Positions 37,113 to 46,127 of a stretch of 64,000 bases of DNA are shown one piece after another. Within the stretch, counting starts at the first letter, position 1; every line of letters starts with the position of its first letter. The notes beneath the pieces are model-generated. The model ran no database searches and was not told where the DNA came from. It worked only from the letters and a program-made list of their open reading frames with translations. The position numbers and the translations under genes were made by a program. The stretch is taken from NCBI GenBank assembly GCA_016870395.1, contig VGBT01000001.1:130376-194375 (forward strand), read 5' to 3'. Origin of the DNA: Actinomycetota bacterium. Lineage in GTDB: Bacteria > Actinomycetota > Acidimicrobiia > IMCC26256 > JAENVU01.

Positions 37113-39188
37113 TTGCTCGAGTACGCCTGGATCATCCCCGTCATCCCGACCGTCTCGTTCGTGCTGATCCTGTTCTTCGGCAAGCGGATGCCGAGGCAGG
37201 GCTCGGAGATCGGCATCGCCGCGCTCGGGGCGTCGTTCGTGTTGTCCTGCGTGGCCGTCGTCCAGTGGATCCAGCATGTCGACGACGCGACGAGCGAGCA
37301 CGGTCTCGGCGCGCTGCGGTCGCTGGGCAAGAGCCTCTTCCTGGCCGAGAGCGGCGCCTACGCAGCGGTCGGCCCGGTCGTCAGCACGGTCGAGTGGTTC
37401 AAGATCGGGGCCGTCGAGGTTGCGGTCGGAACGCAGATCGACGGGCTCGCGGTGATGATGCTCTTCGTCGTCACCATCATTTCCCTGCTCGTGCACGTGT
37501 ACTCGACGGCGTACATGCACGGCGACGTTCGCTACACCTACTTCTACGCCGCGCTGAGCCTGTTCACGGCGTCGATGCTCACGCTGGTGGTCGCACCCAC
37601 GACACTCCAGCTGCTCGTCGGCTGGGAGCTCGTGGGTCTGTGCTCTTTCATGCTGATCGGCCACTGGTGGGAGGAAGGCGCCAACACCAACGCCGCCATG
37701 AAGGCGTTCCTCACCACCCGCACCGGCGACGTCGGGCTCATGATCGGTGTGATCGTCACCTTCTTCGCGGCGGGCCAGACGTTCGACATCGTCCACATCA
37801 ACACGGTCGCGCTCGAGGGCGTCGGCGGGCACACCATCTGGGTCGTCGGTGCCTCCTGCCTCATGCTCGGCATCATCGGCAAGAGCGGCCAGTTCCCGCT
37901 GCACACCTGGCTCCCCGATGCCATGGCCGGCCCGACGCCGGTCTCCGCGCTGATCCACGCCGCGACGATGGTCGTGGCCGGGGTCTACCTGGGCGCTCGG
38001 CTGTACGGCGTGTTCTGGCAGGGGTTCTCCATCGGCGACGGCGGGGTCAACTTCATGGCGCTCGTCGGTGGGATCACCATCCTCATCGGAGCCGCGCTCG
38101 CCTTCGTGCAGGACGACATCAAGAAGGTCCTCGCCTACTCGACGATCAGCCAGCTCGGGTACATGGTGATGGGCCTCGGGGTGGGTGCCTGGGTCGGCGC
38201 GGTGTTCCACCTGTTCACACACGCCTTCTTCAAGGCGCTGCTCTTCCTGGGTGCCGGGTCGGTGAGCTACTCCGCGTCGCATCACTCGTTCGACATGCGC
38301 GAGGACATGGGCGGGCTGCGCAAGTACATGCCGATCACGTTCTGGACGTTCCTGATCGGCTCGTTCGCGCTGGCCGGGATCTTCCCCCTGGCCGGGTTCT
38401 GGTCGAAGGACGAGGTGCTGGCCACCGCGGGCCAGGGCAACTACGAGATCTTCATGGTCGTGGGCCTCGTCGGCGCCTTCCTCACCGCGGCCTACATGAC
38501 CCGCTGCGTGTGGCTGACCTTCTTTGGCGAGTACCGGGGCCACGGGCACCCGCACGAGTCTCCACGCGCGATCACCGTTCCGTTGATCGTGCTCGCGGGC
38601 TTCAGCATGGTGGCCGGGCTCGCCAACGCCACCGCGCTCGGTATCGAGAAGTTCGTCGAGTACGTGGAGCCGCACGGCGAAGGGTTCCCCGAAGTGTTCA
38701 CACCCGACTTCGACCTCGGGCTGGTGGCGCTCTCGAACGCCATCGTCGTGATCGCGATCGGCATCGGCCTGTTCTTCTGGCTCGACCGGCGAGAACTGCG
38801 CGGGCTCAAGGGCCTCACCGAGCGAAGCGGGGCCGCCAAGGCGGGCCACACCTTCCTCGTCAACAAGTACTACCTGGATCACCTCTACGAGCAGGGCATC
38901 GTGGGGGGCATCAAGGGCCCGATCGCCCGTGCGTCCTACTGGGTGAACCAGCGCGTCATCGACGGCGTCGTGAACGCAGTCGGCAAGGGTGCGACCGCGT
39001 TCGGTCGGGTCGTGTACCGATACGTCGACCAGGATGTGGTTGACGGCGCCGTCAACGGCATCGCGCACGAGACGGACCAGGCGGGCGGCCTGCTCCGGTA
39101 CGTGCAGTCAGGTCGCGTGCAGCGCTACGCGCTCATGCTCTTCGCCGCGGTCGGGCTGCTGGCCGTCGCGCTCGTCATTTTCAGCTAG
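37113..39188 (+). CDS. nuoL: NADH-quinone oxidoreductase subunit L (copy 2)
   Basis: LLVGWELVGLCSFMLIGHWW, HTWLPDAMAGPTPVSALIHAATMVVAGVYL; TTG start. Confidence 0.95.
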   Translation: MLEYAWIIPVIPTVSFVLILFFGKRMPRQGSEIGIAALGASFVLSCVAVVQWIQHVDDATSEHGLGALRSLGKSLFLAESGAYAAVGPVVSTVEWFKIGAVEVAVGTQIDGLAVMMLFVVTIISLLVHVYSTAYMHGDVRYTYFYAALSLFTASMLTLVVAPTTLQLLVGWELVGLCSFMLIGHWWEEGANTNAAMKAFLTTRTGDVGLMIGVIVTFFAAGQTFDIVHINTVALEGVGGHTIWVVGASCLMLGIIGKSGQFPLHTWLPDAMAGPTPVSALIHAATMVVAGVYLGARLYGVFWQGFSIGDGGVNFMALVGGITILIGAALAFVQDDIKKVLAYSTISQLGYMVMGLGVGAWVGAVFHLFTHAFFKALLFLGAGSVSYSASHHSFDMREDMGGLRKYMPITFWTFLIGSFALAGIFPLAGFWSKDEVLATAGQGNYEIFMVVGLVGAFLTAAYMTRCVWLTFFGEYRGHGHPHESPRAITVPLIVLAGFSMVAGLANATALGIEKFVEYVEPHGEGFPEVFTPDFDLGLVALSNAIVVIAIGIGLFFWLDRRELRGLKGLTERSGAAKAGHTFLVNKYYLDHLYEQGIVGGIKGPIARASYWVNQRVIDGVVNAVGKGATAFGRVVYRYVDQDVVDGAVNGIAHETDQAGGLLRYVQSGRVQRYALMLFAAVGLLAVALVIFS

Positions 39189-39201
39189 GAGAACTCAGGC
39201 G

Positions 39202-40710
39202 ATGAACTGGTTCCAGGAGTGGGCGCTGACCCTGGCGATCTTCCTCCCCGCGGTCGGGATGGTGATCATCCTGGCGATCCCGCGTGCGGAGGAGAACGCG
39301 ATCAAGGTCGTGGCGTTGCTCACCTCGCTCGTCACGCTCGGCGTCGGCATCGGGATCCTCGCGGACTTCGACTACGACCGCGCCGGGATCCTGCAGTTCC
39401 GGGTGAACGAGCCCTGGATCGACATGATCCAGTCCCGTTACCACCTCGGACTCGACGGCATCTCGCTTCCGATGCTGATCCTGTCGATGGTGGTGACGGT
39501 GCTGTGCATCGTCTACTCGTGGAACCACTTCCCAGAGCCGCACAACCCCAAGGCGCTCCTCGCGCTCATCCTGCTGCTCGAGGTCGGGATGAACGGCACC
39601 TTCCTCGCCGAGGACCTCATCCTCTTCTTCATCTTCTTCGAGATCGTTCTGCTCCCGATGTTCTTCATGATCGGCGTGTGGGGCGGACCCAACCGCGAGT
39701 ACGCGTCGATCAAGTTCTTTCTCTTCACCTTGTTCGGTTCGGCGCTGATGCTCCTGGGGTTCCTGGCGCTGTTCTTTCTCGAAGGCACGTTTCAGATCCC
39801 CGAGCTCACCGCGAGGGCCGGCGTCAACATCGCCGAGGTGACCCAGAACCTGATCTTCGCCGGGTTGTTCCTCGGCTTCGCGATCAAGGTGCCGATGTTC
39901 CCGTTCCACACCTGGCTTCCCGACGCGCACACCGAGGCGCCGACGGTGGGCTCGGTGCTCTTGGCCGCGATCCTCCTGAAGCTCGGCACCTACGGGTTCA
40001 TCCGCATTGCGATGCCGACGTTGCCTGACGCGGCGGAGACCTGGGCACCGTGGATCGGTCTGCTCGCGGTGATCGGCATCATCTACGGGGCGTTGTGCTG
40101 CCTCGCCCAGACCGACATGAAGCGGCTGATCGCCTTCTCGTCGGTCTCCCACATGGGCTTCGTGATGCTCGGGATCGCGACGCTCACCGACTTCGGGATG
40201 AACGCGGCGATCTTCGGCATGGTCGCGCACGGCCTGATTACCGGGATGCTCTTCTTCCTGGCCGGCTCGGTGCAGCACGCGTACGGCACGCGCGAGATGT
40301 CGAGGCTCGGTGGTCTGCTCCAGCAGGCACCGAAGATGGGCTGGATCCTCGGGTTCTGCGCGATGGCTTCGCTCGGCCTGCCCGGGCTGGCCGGGTTCTG
40401 GGGCGAGTTCCCCGCGGTGCTGTCTGCATACCAGCCTGCACCCGGGCTTCCGGTCGAGGCCTTCCGGACGTTCATGGTCCTTGCCGCGATCGGCACGGTG
40501 CTCGCGGCGGGGTACCTGCTCTGGATGTACCAGCGCGTCGCGTTCGGCACCCCGAAGGCCGAGTTCGCCGACGCCCACATCCACGACGTATCGGTCCCGG
40601 AGTGGATCGCCTGGACGCCGCTGCTGCTCGGGATCGTTGCGCTCGGCGTGTACCCGGAGATCATCTTCGGGCTCACCGACGCCCCCGTCCAGCGGCTGTT
40701 CGGAGGCTGA
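39202..40710 (+). CDS. nuoM: NADH-quinone oxidoreductase subunit M (copy 2)
   Basis: FFEIVLLPMFFMIGVWGG, PMFPFHTWLPDAHTEAPTVGSVLLAAILLKLGTYGFIR. Confidence 0.95.
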   Translation: MNWFQEWALTLAIFLPAVGMVIILAIPRAEENAIKVVALLTSLVTLGVGIGILADFDYDRAGILQFRVNEPWIDMIQSRYHLGLDGISLPMLILSMVVTVLCIVYSWNHFPEPHNPKALLALILLLEVGMNGTFLAEDLILFFIFFEIVLLPMFFMIGVWGGPNREYASIKFFLFTLFGSALMLLGFLALFFLEGTFQIPELTARAGVNIAEVTQNLIFAGLFLGFAIKVPMFPFHTWLPDAHTEAPTVGSVLLAAILLKLGTYGFIRIAMPTLPDAAETWAPWIGLLAVIGIIYGALCCLAQTDMKRLIAFSSVSHMGFVMLGIATLTDFGMNAAIFGMVAHGLITGMLFFLAGSVQHAYGTREMSRLGGLLQQAPKMGWILGFCAMASLGLPGLAGFWGEFPAVLSAYQPAPGLPVEAFRTFMVLAAIGTVLAAGYLLWMYQRVAFGTPKAEFADAHIHDVSVPEWIAWTPLLLGIVALGVYPEIIFGLTDAPVQRLFGG

Positions 40711-40713
40711 TCC

Positions 40714-42177
40714 GTGAACCCAGGGTGGGACTTCCACGCCCTCGCGCCGATCATCGTCATCACGGCCACGATCGTGGTCGTGCTCGTCGCCGACTTCTTC
40801 TTCGAGTACCGCGGCCGGTTTCGCACGTCGCTGCTCGCCTCGCTCGGCGTGCTCGCGGCGATGGTTCCGATCGTGACGATGGCAGCCGACGGCGGAACGC
40901 GCGTGCTGTTCGGAGGCGCGATCGTCGTCGACGACTACACGCTCGCGTTGCAGGGCTTCTTCCTGGCCGTGACCTACGTCACCCTGCTGCTCTCCGTCGA
41001 CTACATCGGTGACGGCGACTACTACCAGGGCGAGTTCTACGTCCTCCTGCTCACCTCGCTGCTCGGCATGATGGTGATGGCCGCCGCGCGAGACCTGATC
41101 AGCATCTTCGTCGCGCTCGAGACGGTGTCGATCCCCACCTTCGTGCTCGCGGGCTGGCGCAAGCACGACCGGCGCTCCAACGAGGCGGCGATCAAGTACT
41201 ACCTGATCGGAGTGCTGTCGTCCGCGTTGATGCTCTACGGGATGTCTCTGGTGTTCGGGCTCACGGGGTCGACGCTGCTGGTCGGAATCAAACCAGTCAT
41301 CGGTCGCATCGACGAGCCGTTGCTGATCGTCGCCGTGTTCCTCACCCTGGCCGGGTTCGCGTTCAAGGTGAGCGCCGTACCGTTCCACTTCTGGGCACCC
41401 GACACCTACGAGGGCGCTCCGACTCCGGTCACGGCCTATCTCTCGGTCGCCTCCAAGGCGGCGGGCTTCGTCGCGTTGCTCAACGTCGTCTACTTCGGCT
41501 TCTTCGACGCACCCGACACCTGGCAGCCCGTTCTCTGGGTGCTCGCGGCGGCGTCGATGCTGCTCGGGAACCTTGCGGCGCTGCGCCAGACGGACATCGT
41601 CCGGATGCTGGCGTACTCGTCGATCGCCCAAGGCGGCTTCATCCTCGTGCCGTTCGCAGTGGCTGGCAGCGGTGATGCCCGCGTCTCGTCGTTCGAGGCG
41701 GTCGTCGTCTACCTGCTGATCTACGGGGCGATGAACCTCGGCGCGTTCGCGGTGGTCATCGCGCTGGCGCGCCGCACCCGGAGTACCGAGATCTCCTCGT
41801 ACGCGGGGCTCGGGAGCTACGCGCCGGGTCTCGCACTCGCGATGAGCATGTTCCTGTTCTCGCTCGCCGGGATCCCGCCGTTCGCCGGCTGGTTCGCGAA
41901 GTTCGTGATGTTCCGGTCCGTGCTCGACGCCACCACTCCGGCCGCCACGGTTCTCGGAGCGATCGCTGCGGTCAGCTCCGTGATCGCGTTCTTCTACTAC
42001 GCCCGGGTCGCCCGGGAGATGTGGTTCCACCCCGCGCCCGACGGTGCCGACACGACGCCGATGCGACTGCCGGTAGCGCTCGACGTCGCGATGGTGATCT
42101 GCGGGGTGGTCGTGCTCGTCGTCGGCGTGTACCCGCAGCTCTTCGCACGCATCGGCGAGCTCGCAGCCGGCGGCTGA
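40714..42177 (+). CDS. nuoN: NADH-quinone oxidoreductase subunit N (copy 2)
   Basis: VALETVSIPTFVLAGWRKHDRRSNEAAIKYYLIGVLSSALMLYG, AVPFHFWAPDTYEGAPTPVTAYL. Confidence 0.95.
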   Translation: MNPGWDFHALAPIIVITATIVVVLVADFFFEYRGRFRTSLLASLGVLAAMVPIVTMAADGGTRVLFGGAIVVDDYTLALQGFFLAVTYVTLLLSVDYIGDGDYYQGEFYVLLLTSLLGMMVMAAARDLISIFVALETVSIPTFVLAGWRKHDRRSNEAAIKYYLIGVLSSALMLYGMSLVFGLTGSTLLVGIKPVIGRIDEPLLIVAVFLTLAGFAFKVSAVPFHFWAPDTYEGAPTPVTAYLSVASKAAGFVALLNVVYFGFFDAPDTWQPVLWVLAAASMLLGNLAALRQTDIVRMLAYSSIAQGGFILVPFAVAGSGDARVSSFEAVVVYLLIYGAMNLGAFAVVIALARRTRSTEISSYAGLGSYAPGLALAMSMFLFSLAGIPPFAGWFAKFVMFRSVLDATTPAATVLGAIAAVSSVIAFFYYARVAREMWFHPAPDGADTTPMRLPVALDVAMVICGVVVLVVGVYPQLFARIGELAAGG

Positions 42178-42181
42178 CGCC

Positions 42182-43330
42182 GTGGAGGTGCGCTCGGGGC
42201 TGGCGGAGCGGATCCACCGTGTTGGGCCGGTGCCGTTCTCGGTGTTCGTCGACGCCGCGCTGTACGACCCGGTCAACGGCTTCTTCGCCCGGGGGAAGGG
42301 AGCTGGTCGCGGCGGTGCCGACTTCCTCACCAGTCCCGAGGTCGGCCCGCTGTTCGGTGCGTGCGTGGCGCGCGTGCTCGACGGTTGGTGGCGCCGGCTG
42401 GGCGAGCCGGATCCCTTTGTCGTGGTCGAGGCGGGCGCCGGGGCGGGCCGGCTGTGCCGCGAAATACTCCGACCCGACCCGGTCTGCGCACCGGCCTTGC
42501 GCTACGTGATGGTGGAGCGCAGCGAGGAGCTGCGCGAGCGTCAACGTGACCACCTCGTCGTGGAGCCGTTCGAGTTCGCGCTCGGGCCCTCGGCTCCCGG
42601 CGGCGAAGGGGAGCCGGTCGAGCTCGTGGCGCGTGTCGGGCCGATCGTGAGCGCGCTCGACAAGCTGCCCGCGGTGCCCTTCGAGGGTGTCGTGTTCGCG
42701 AACGAGCTGCTCGACAACCTGCCGTTCGACCTGGTCGAGCGCACCGACGAGGGCTGGGCGGAGGTCCGGGTCGGTGTCGACACCGCCGGTCGGTTCCACG
42801 AGGTGGTGCTGCCCGCGTCGGAGGAGCTCGTGGCCTGGATGGCCGGGATTGAAGTGCCGGTGGGAGCCCGGCTCCCGGCCCAGCGCGAGATCGAGACCTG
42901 GATCGACGCGGTCGCGGGCGTCGTTCGGCGTGGGGTGCTGGTGTGCGTCGACTACGCAGCAGATGCCCAAAAGATGGCGACGCGCGGGCGAGGGTGGCTA
43001 CGCACCTACCGTGAGCACGGGCGCGGCGTCGACCCGCTCGACGCTCCGGGCAGCCAGGACGTCACCGCCGACGTGCTACTGGAGCCGATGCGCCGGGCGG
43101 CGCGCCAGGCCGGCCTGACCCTCGTCGCGGAGACCACCCAGTCCGAGTGGCTGGCCGGGCTCGGCATCGACGCATTGGTGGAGAAGGGAGCCGCGATCTG
43201 GCGGGCGGGCGCGGCGCGCGGGGACGTCGACGCGATCGCGGGGCGAAGCCGCGCGTCCGAGGCTGCGGCGTTGACCGACCCTGTCGGGCTGGGAGCCCAT
43301 ACGGTCCTGGTGTGGACCAAGGCCCTCTGA
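42182..43330 (+). CDS. SAM-dependent methyltransferase, MidA/NDUFAF7-like
   Basis: YDPVNGFFARGKGAGRGGADFLTSPEVGPLFGACVAR, VVVEAGAGAGRLCREIL, VVFANELLDNLPFDLVER; 4 bp after nuoN copy 2. Confidence 0.86.
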   Translation: MEVRSGLAERIHRVGPVPFSVFVDAALYDPVNGFFARGKGAGRGGADFLTSPEVGPLFGACVARVLDGWWRRLGEPDPFVVVEAGAGAGRLCREILRPDPVCAPALRYVMVERSEELRERQRDHLVVEPFEFALGPSAPGGEGEPVELVARVGPIVSALDKLPAVPFEGVVFANELLDNLPFDLVERTDEGWAEVRVGVDTAGRFHEVVLPASEELVAWMAGIEVPVGARLPAQREIETWIDAVAGVVRRGVLVCVDYAADAQKMATRGRGWLRTYREHGRGVDPLDAPGSQDVTADVLLEPMRRAARQAGLTLVAETTQSEWLAGLGIDALVEKGAAIWRAGAARGDVDAIAGRSRASEAAALTDPVGLGAHTVLVWTKAL

Positions 43331-43365
43331 GCGTTGGTGCCCCAGCCTGTCGTAGCGACGGTCTC

Positions 43366-43418
43366 GGTCACCGACTCTGGGTGGGGAGGCCGCGGGTAGC
43401 CTCCCGTCGACGGTGACC
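43366..43418 (+). promoter_or_regulatory. nested inverted repeats upstream of acs
   Basis: Outer 8 bp GGTCACCG/CGGTGACC (43366-43373/43411-43418); inner 7 bp GGGAGGC/GCCTCCC (43384-43390/43399-43405). Confidence 0.45.
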
Positions 43419-43431
43419 TGAGGGGGAGACG

Positions 43432-45399
43432 ATGGCCGACGTGACGCTCGAGGCGCTGCTGGAGGAGGGTCGCACGTTCGCACCTTCCGCCGAGTTCGTG
43501 CGCGACGCGCTCGTGCACGACGGCTCGCTCGCCACCGCGGCCGATGCAGACGTCGAGGCATTCTGGGCGGCTCAGGCTCGGGACCTGCTCGACTGGGACC
43601 AGGACTTCCACACCGTGCTCGAGTGGGACCTGCCGTACGCGAAGTGGTTCGTGGGCGGGAAGCTCAACGTCTCGTACAACTGCCTCGACCGCCACGTTGC
43701 GGCAGGCCACGGCGCCCAGGTCGCCTTCCTCTGGGAGGGCGAGCCCGGTGATGCCAGGGCGATCACCTACGCCGAGCTGTTGGCGGAGGTCTGTCGAACC
43801 GCGAACGCGCTGCGCGCGCTCGGTGTGGAGAAGGGCGATCGGGTCGCCCTCTACCTGGGGATGGTGCCCGAGCTCCCAATCGCGATGCTCGCCTGTGCCC
43901 GGATCGGTGCCGCCCACTCGGTGGTCTTCGGCGGATTCTCGGCCGACTCGCTGCGTGACCGCATCAAGGACGCCGATGCCAAGCTGCTGGTCACCGGCGA
44001 CGGCGCGTGGCGTCGTGGAAGTGTCGTACCGCTCAAGGAGATCGCCGACGAGGCGATGGCCGAGGCGCCGTCGATCGAGCGGTGCCTGGTGCTGCGCCGG
44101 ACCGCGCACGAGGGCGTGCCCATGCAAGACGGGCGCGACGTGTGGTGGCACGACGTCGTCGCCTCGCAGCCGTCGGAGTGTGCCCCTGTCCCGATGGACG
44201 CCGAGGACCTGCTCTACCTCCTCTACACGAGCGGGACCACCGGCAAGCCCAAGGGCATCATGCACACGACGGGCGGCTACCTCACCCAGGTCGCGTTCAC
44301 GCACAAGTACGTGTTCGACCTGCATCCCGACACCGACGTGTTCTGGTGCACTGCCGACTGCGGCTGGGTGACGGGGCACTCCTACATCGTGTACGGACCG
44401 CTCGCGAACCGGACGACGAGCGTCATCTACGAAGGAACGCCGGATCACCCCGACAAGGACCGGTTCTGGTCCATCGTCGCCAAGTACCGGGTGACGACGC
44501 TCTACACCGCGCCCACCGCGATCCGCACGTTCATGAAGTGGGGCACCGAGTACCCCGATCGTCATGATCTCTCTTCGCTGCGCCTGCTGGGCTCCGTCGG
44601 TGAGCCGATCAACCCGGAGGCCTGGGTCTGGTACTGGCAGCACATCGGTGGTGGCCGGTGTCCGGTCGTGGACACGTGGTGGCAGACCGAGACAGGCGCC
44701 ATCATGATCAGCCCGCTGCCGGGCGCGACGGTGGCCAAGCCGGGGAGCGCGACCTTTCCGCTGCCCGGGATCGGCGCCGAGATCGTGAACGACGAGGGCG
44801 ACGCGGTGAGCATCCCAGGCGGTGGCTACCTGGTGCTCACACAGCCGTGGCCGTCGATGCTGCGCGGGATCTGGGGTGACCCGGAGCGCTATCGCGAGAC
44901 CTACTGGTCACGCTTCTTCGGGCGGTACTTCGCGGGCGACGGCGCGAAGCGCGACGCTGACGGGTACTACTGGCTGCTCGGCCGGGTCGACGACATCATG
45001 CTCGTCGCCGGCCACAACATCTCGACGACGGAGGTCGAGTCGGCGCTCGTGTCGCATCCGGCTGTCGCGGAGGCCGCGGTCGTCGGCAAGACCGACGAGA
45101 CCACGGGGCAGGCGGTGGCCGCGTTCGTGATCCTGCGCTCGGGCAACGAGGCGAGCCACCGGCTCGTGGGCGAGCTGCGCGACCACGTGGCCGAGGTCAT
45201 CGGTCCGATCGCGAAGCCGAAGTCCGTTCTCTTCGCCGAGGACCTGCCGAAGACCCGCTCGGGGAAGATCATGCGCCGGCTGCTGCGCAACGTCGCCGAG
45301 GACGAGGCCCTCGGCGACACGACGACGCTCGCCGACCCGAACGTCGTCGCGGGCATCAAGGCCCGCTACCTCGCCGACGCTCCGGATGACGAGGAGTGA
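43432..45399 (+). CDS. acs: acetyl-CoA synthetase (acetate-CoA ligase)
   Basis: [76 protein letters not shown]. Confidence 0.96.
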   Translation: MADVTLEALLEEGRTFAPSAEFVRDALVHDGSLATAADADVEAFWAAQARDLLDWDQDFHTVLEWDLPYAKWFVGGKLNVSYNCLDRHVAAGHGAQVAFLWEGEPGDARAITYAELLAEVCRTANALRALGVEKGDRVALYLGMVPELPIAMLACARIGAAHSVVFGGFSADSLRDRIKDADAKLLVTGDGAWRRGSVVPLKEIADEAMAEAPSIERCLVLRRTAHEGVPMQDGRDVWWHDVVASQPSECAPVPMDAEDLLYLLYTSGTTGKPKGIMHTTGGYLTQVAFTHKYVFDLHPDTDVFWCTADCGWVTGHSYIVYGPLANRTTSVIYEGTPDHPDKDRFWSIVAKYRVTTLYTAPTAIRTFMKWGTEYPDRHDLSSLRLLGSVGEPINPEAWVWYWQHIGGGRCPVVDTWWQTETGAIMISPLPGATVAKPGSATFPLPGIGAEIVNDEGDAVSIPGGGYLVLTQPWPSMLRGIWGDPERYRETYWSRFFGRYFAGDGAKRDADGYYWLLGRVDDIMLVAGHNISTTEVESALVSHPAVAEAAVVGKTDETTGQAVAAFVILRSGNEASHRLVGELRDHVAEVIGPIAKPKSVLFAEDLPKTRSGKIMRRLLRNVAEDEALGDTTTLADPNVVAGIKARYLADAPDDEE

Positions 45400-45943
45400 C
45401 AGGACCCCGGCTGGATCGGGCCCTGTCTGCCGGGTCGGGGCCTTCGCGGTGAGGCGGCGGGTCCCACCCGAGCACTGGACCTGGCGTGACGGCCCGGTCG
45501 AGCCCGGATCCGCGGTGGTGGTCGACATCGACGGCGTCCTCTCGGACGCCGCGATCCGCCAGCACTACATCGAGGCGCCGCGGCGGGACTGGCGTGCGTT
45601 CTTCGACGCCTGCGGTGACGATCCGGTCATCGAGGAGGTCCGCGTGATGCTCGACCTGCTCGATGCCGCGATGCGCGTGGTGCTGTTGACGGCGCGCCCG
45701 CAGCGAGTGCACCACCTCACCGAGGCCTGGTTGCGTCGCTACGGCATCCGGTGGGACGTGCTCATCATGCGCCCGTGGGGCGACTACGAGCTCTCACGCG
45801 ACTACAAGCAGTCGACGGTGTGGGACCTGCGCGACTACGGCTTCGACCTCCGGCTCGCGATCGAAGACGACCGTCGCAACGTCGAGATGCTGCGCGCCGA
45901 GGGGATCCCCTGCATCTACCTTCACTCGGGCTACTACGACTGA
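45386..45943 (+). CDS. HAD-like phosphatase domain protein (polynucleotide kinase 3'-phosphatase-like)
   Basis: [32 protein letters not shown]; alternative GTG start at 45449. Confidence 0.72.
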   Translation: MTRSDRTPAGSGPVCRVGAFAVRRRVPPEHWTWRDGPVEPGSAVVVDIDGVLSDAAIRQHYIEAPRRDWRAFFDACGDDPVIEEVRVMLDLLDAAMRVVLLTARPQRVHHLTEAWLRRYGIRWDVLIMRPWGDYELSRDYKQSTVWDLRDYGFDLRLAIEDDRRNVEMLRAEGIPCIYLHSGYYD

Positions 45944-45960
45944 GCTCTGCCAAACCTCCT

Positions 45961-45986
45961 GTTCGGACCGGTGAAAACGTCCGAAC
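45961..45986 (+). terminator. 8-bp inverted repeat after the HAD-like gene (candidate terminator or operator)
   Basis: GTTCGGAC (45961-45968)/GTCCGAAC (45979-45986), 10-nt loop. Confidence 0.4.
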
Positions 45987-46127
45987 CGACGAAACTCCGC
46001 CGTTCGACCAGTTGCAGTGGCGCGTGGTCGTCTGCAAAAGTAGGCTCTTATCTGGCAGGGAGGGAGGTCGTTCGGGCTCTAGGAGTCTGGACCTGTACCC
46101 TGCGCCAAGGCTGGCCGCGGAGGACCC

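Noticed and set aside
36477-39068. 863-aa minus-strand ORF
   Set aside because: Antisense to nuoK/nuoL copy 2; no recognisable motif.
16436-42177. Recent tandem duplication of a whole nuo operon
   Set aside because: The two sets differ in gene content and residue motifs, so they are divergent paralogs or acquired separately.
39181-42330. 1049-aa minus-strand ORF
   Set aside because: Antisense to nuoM/nuoN copy 2; composition typical of shadow ORFs in GC-rich DNA.
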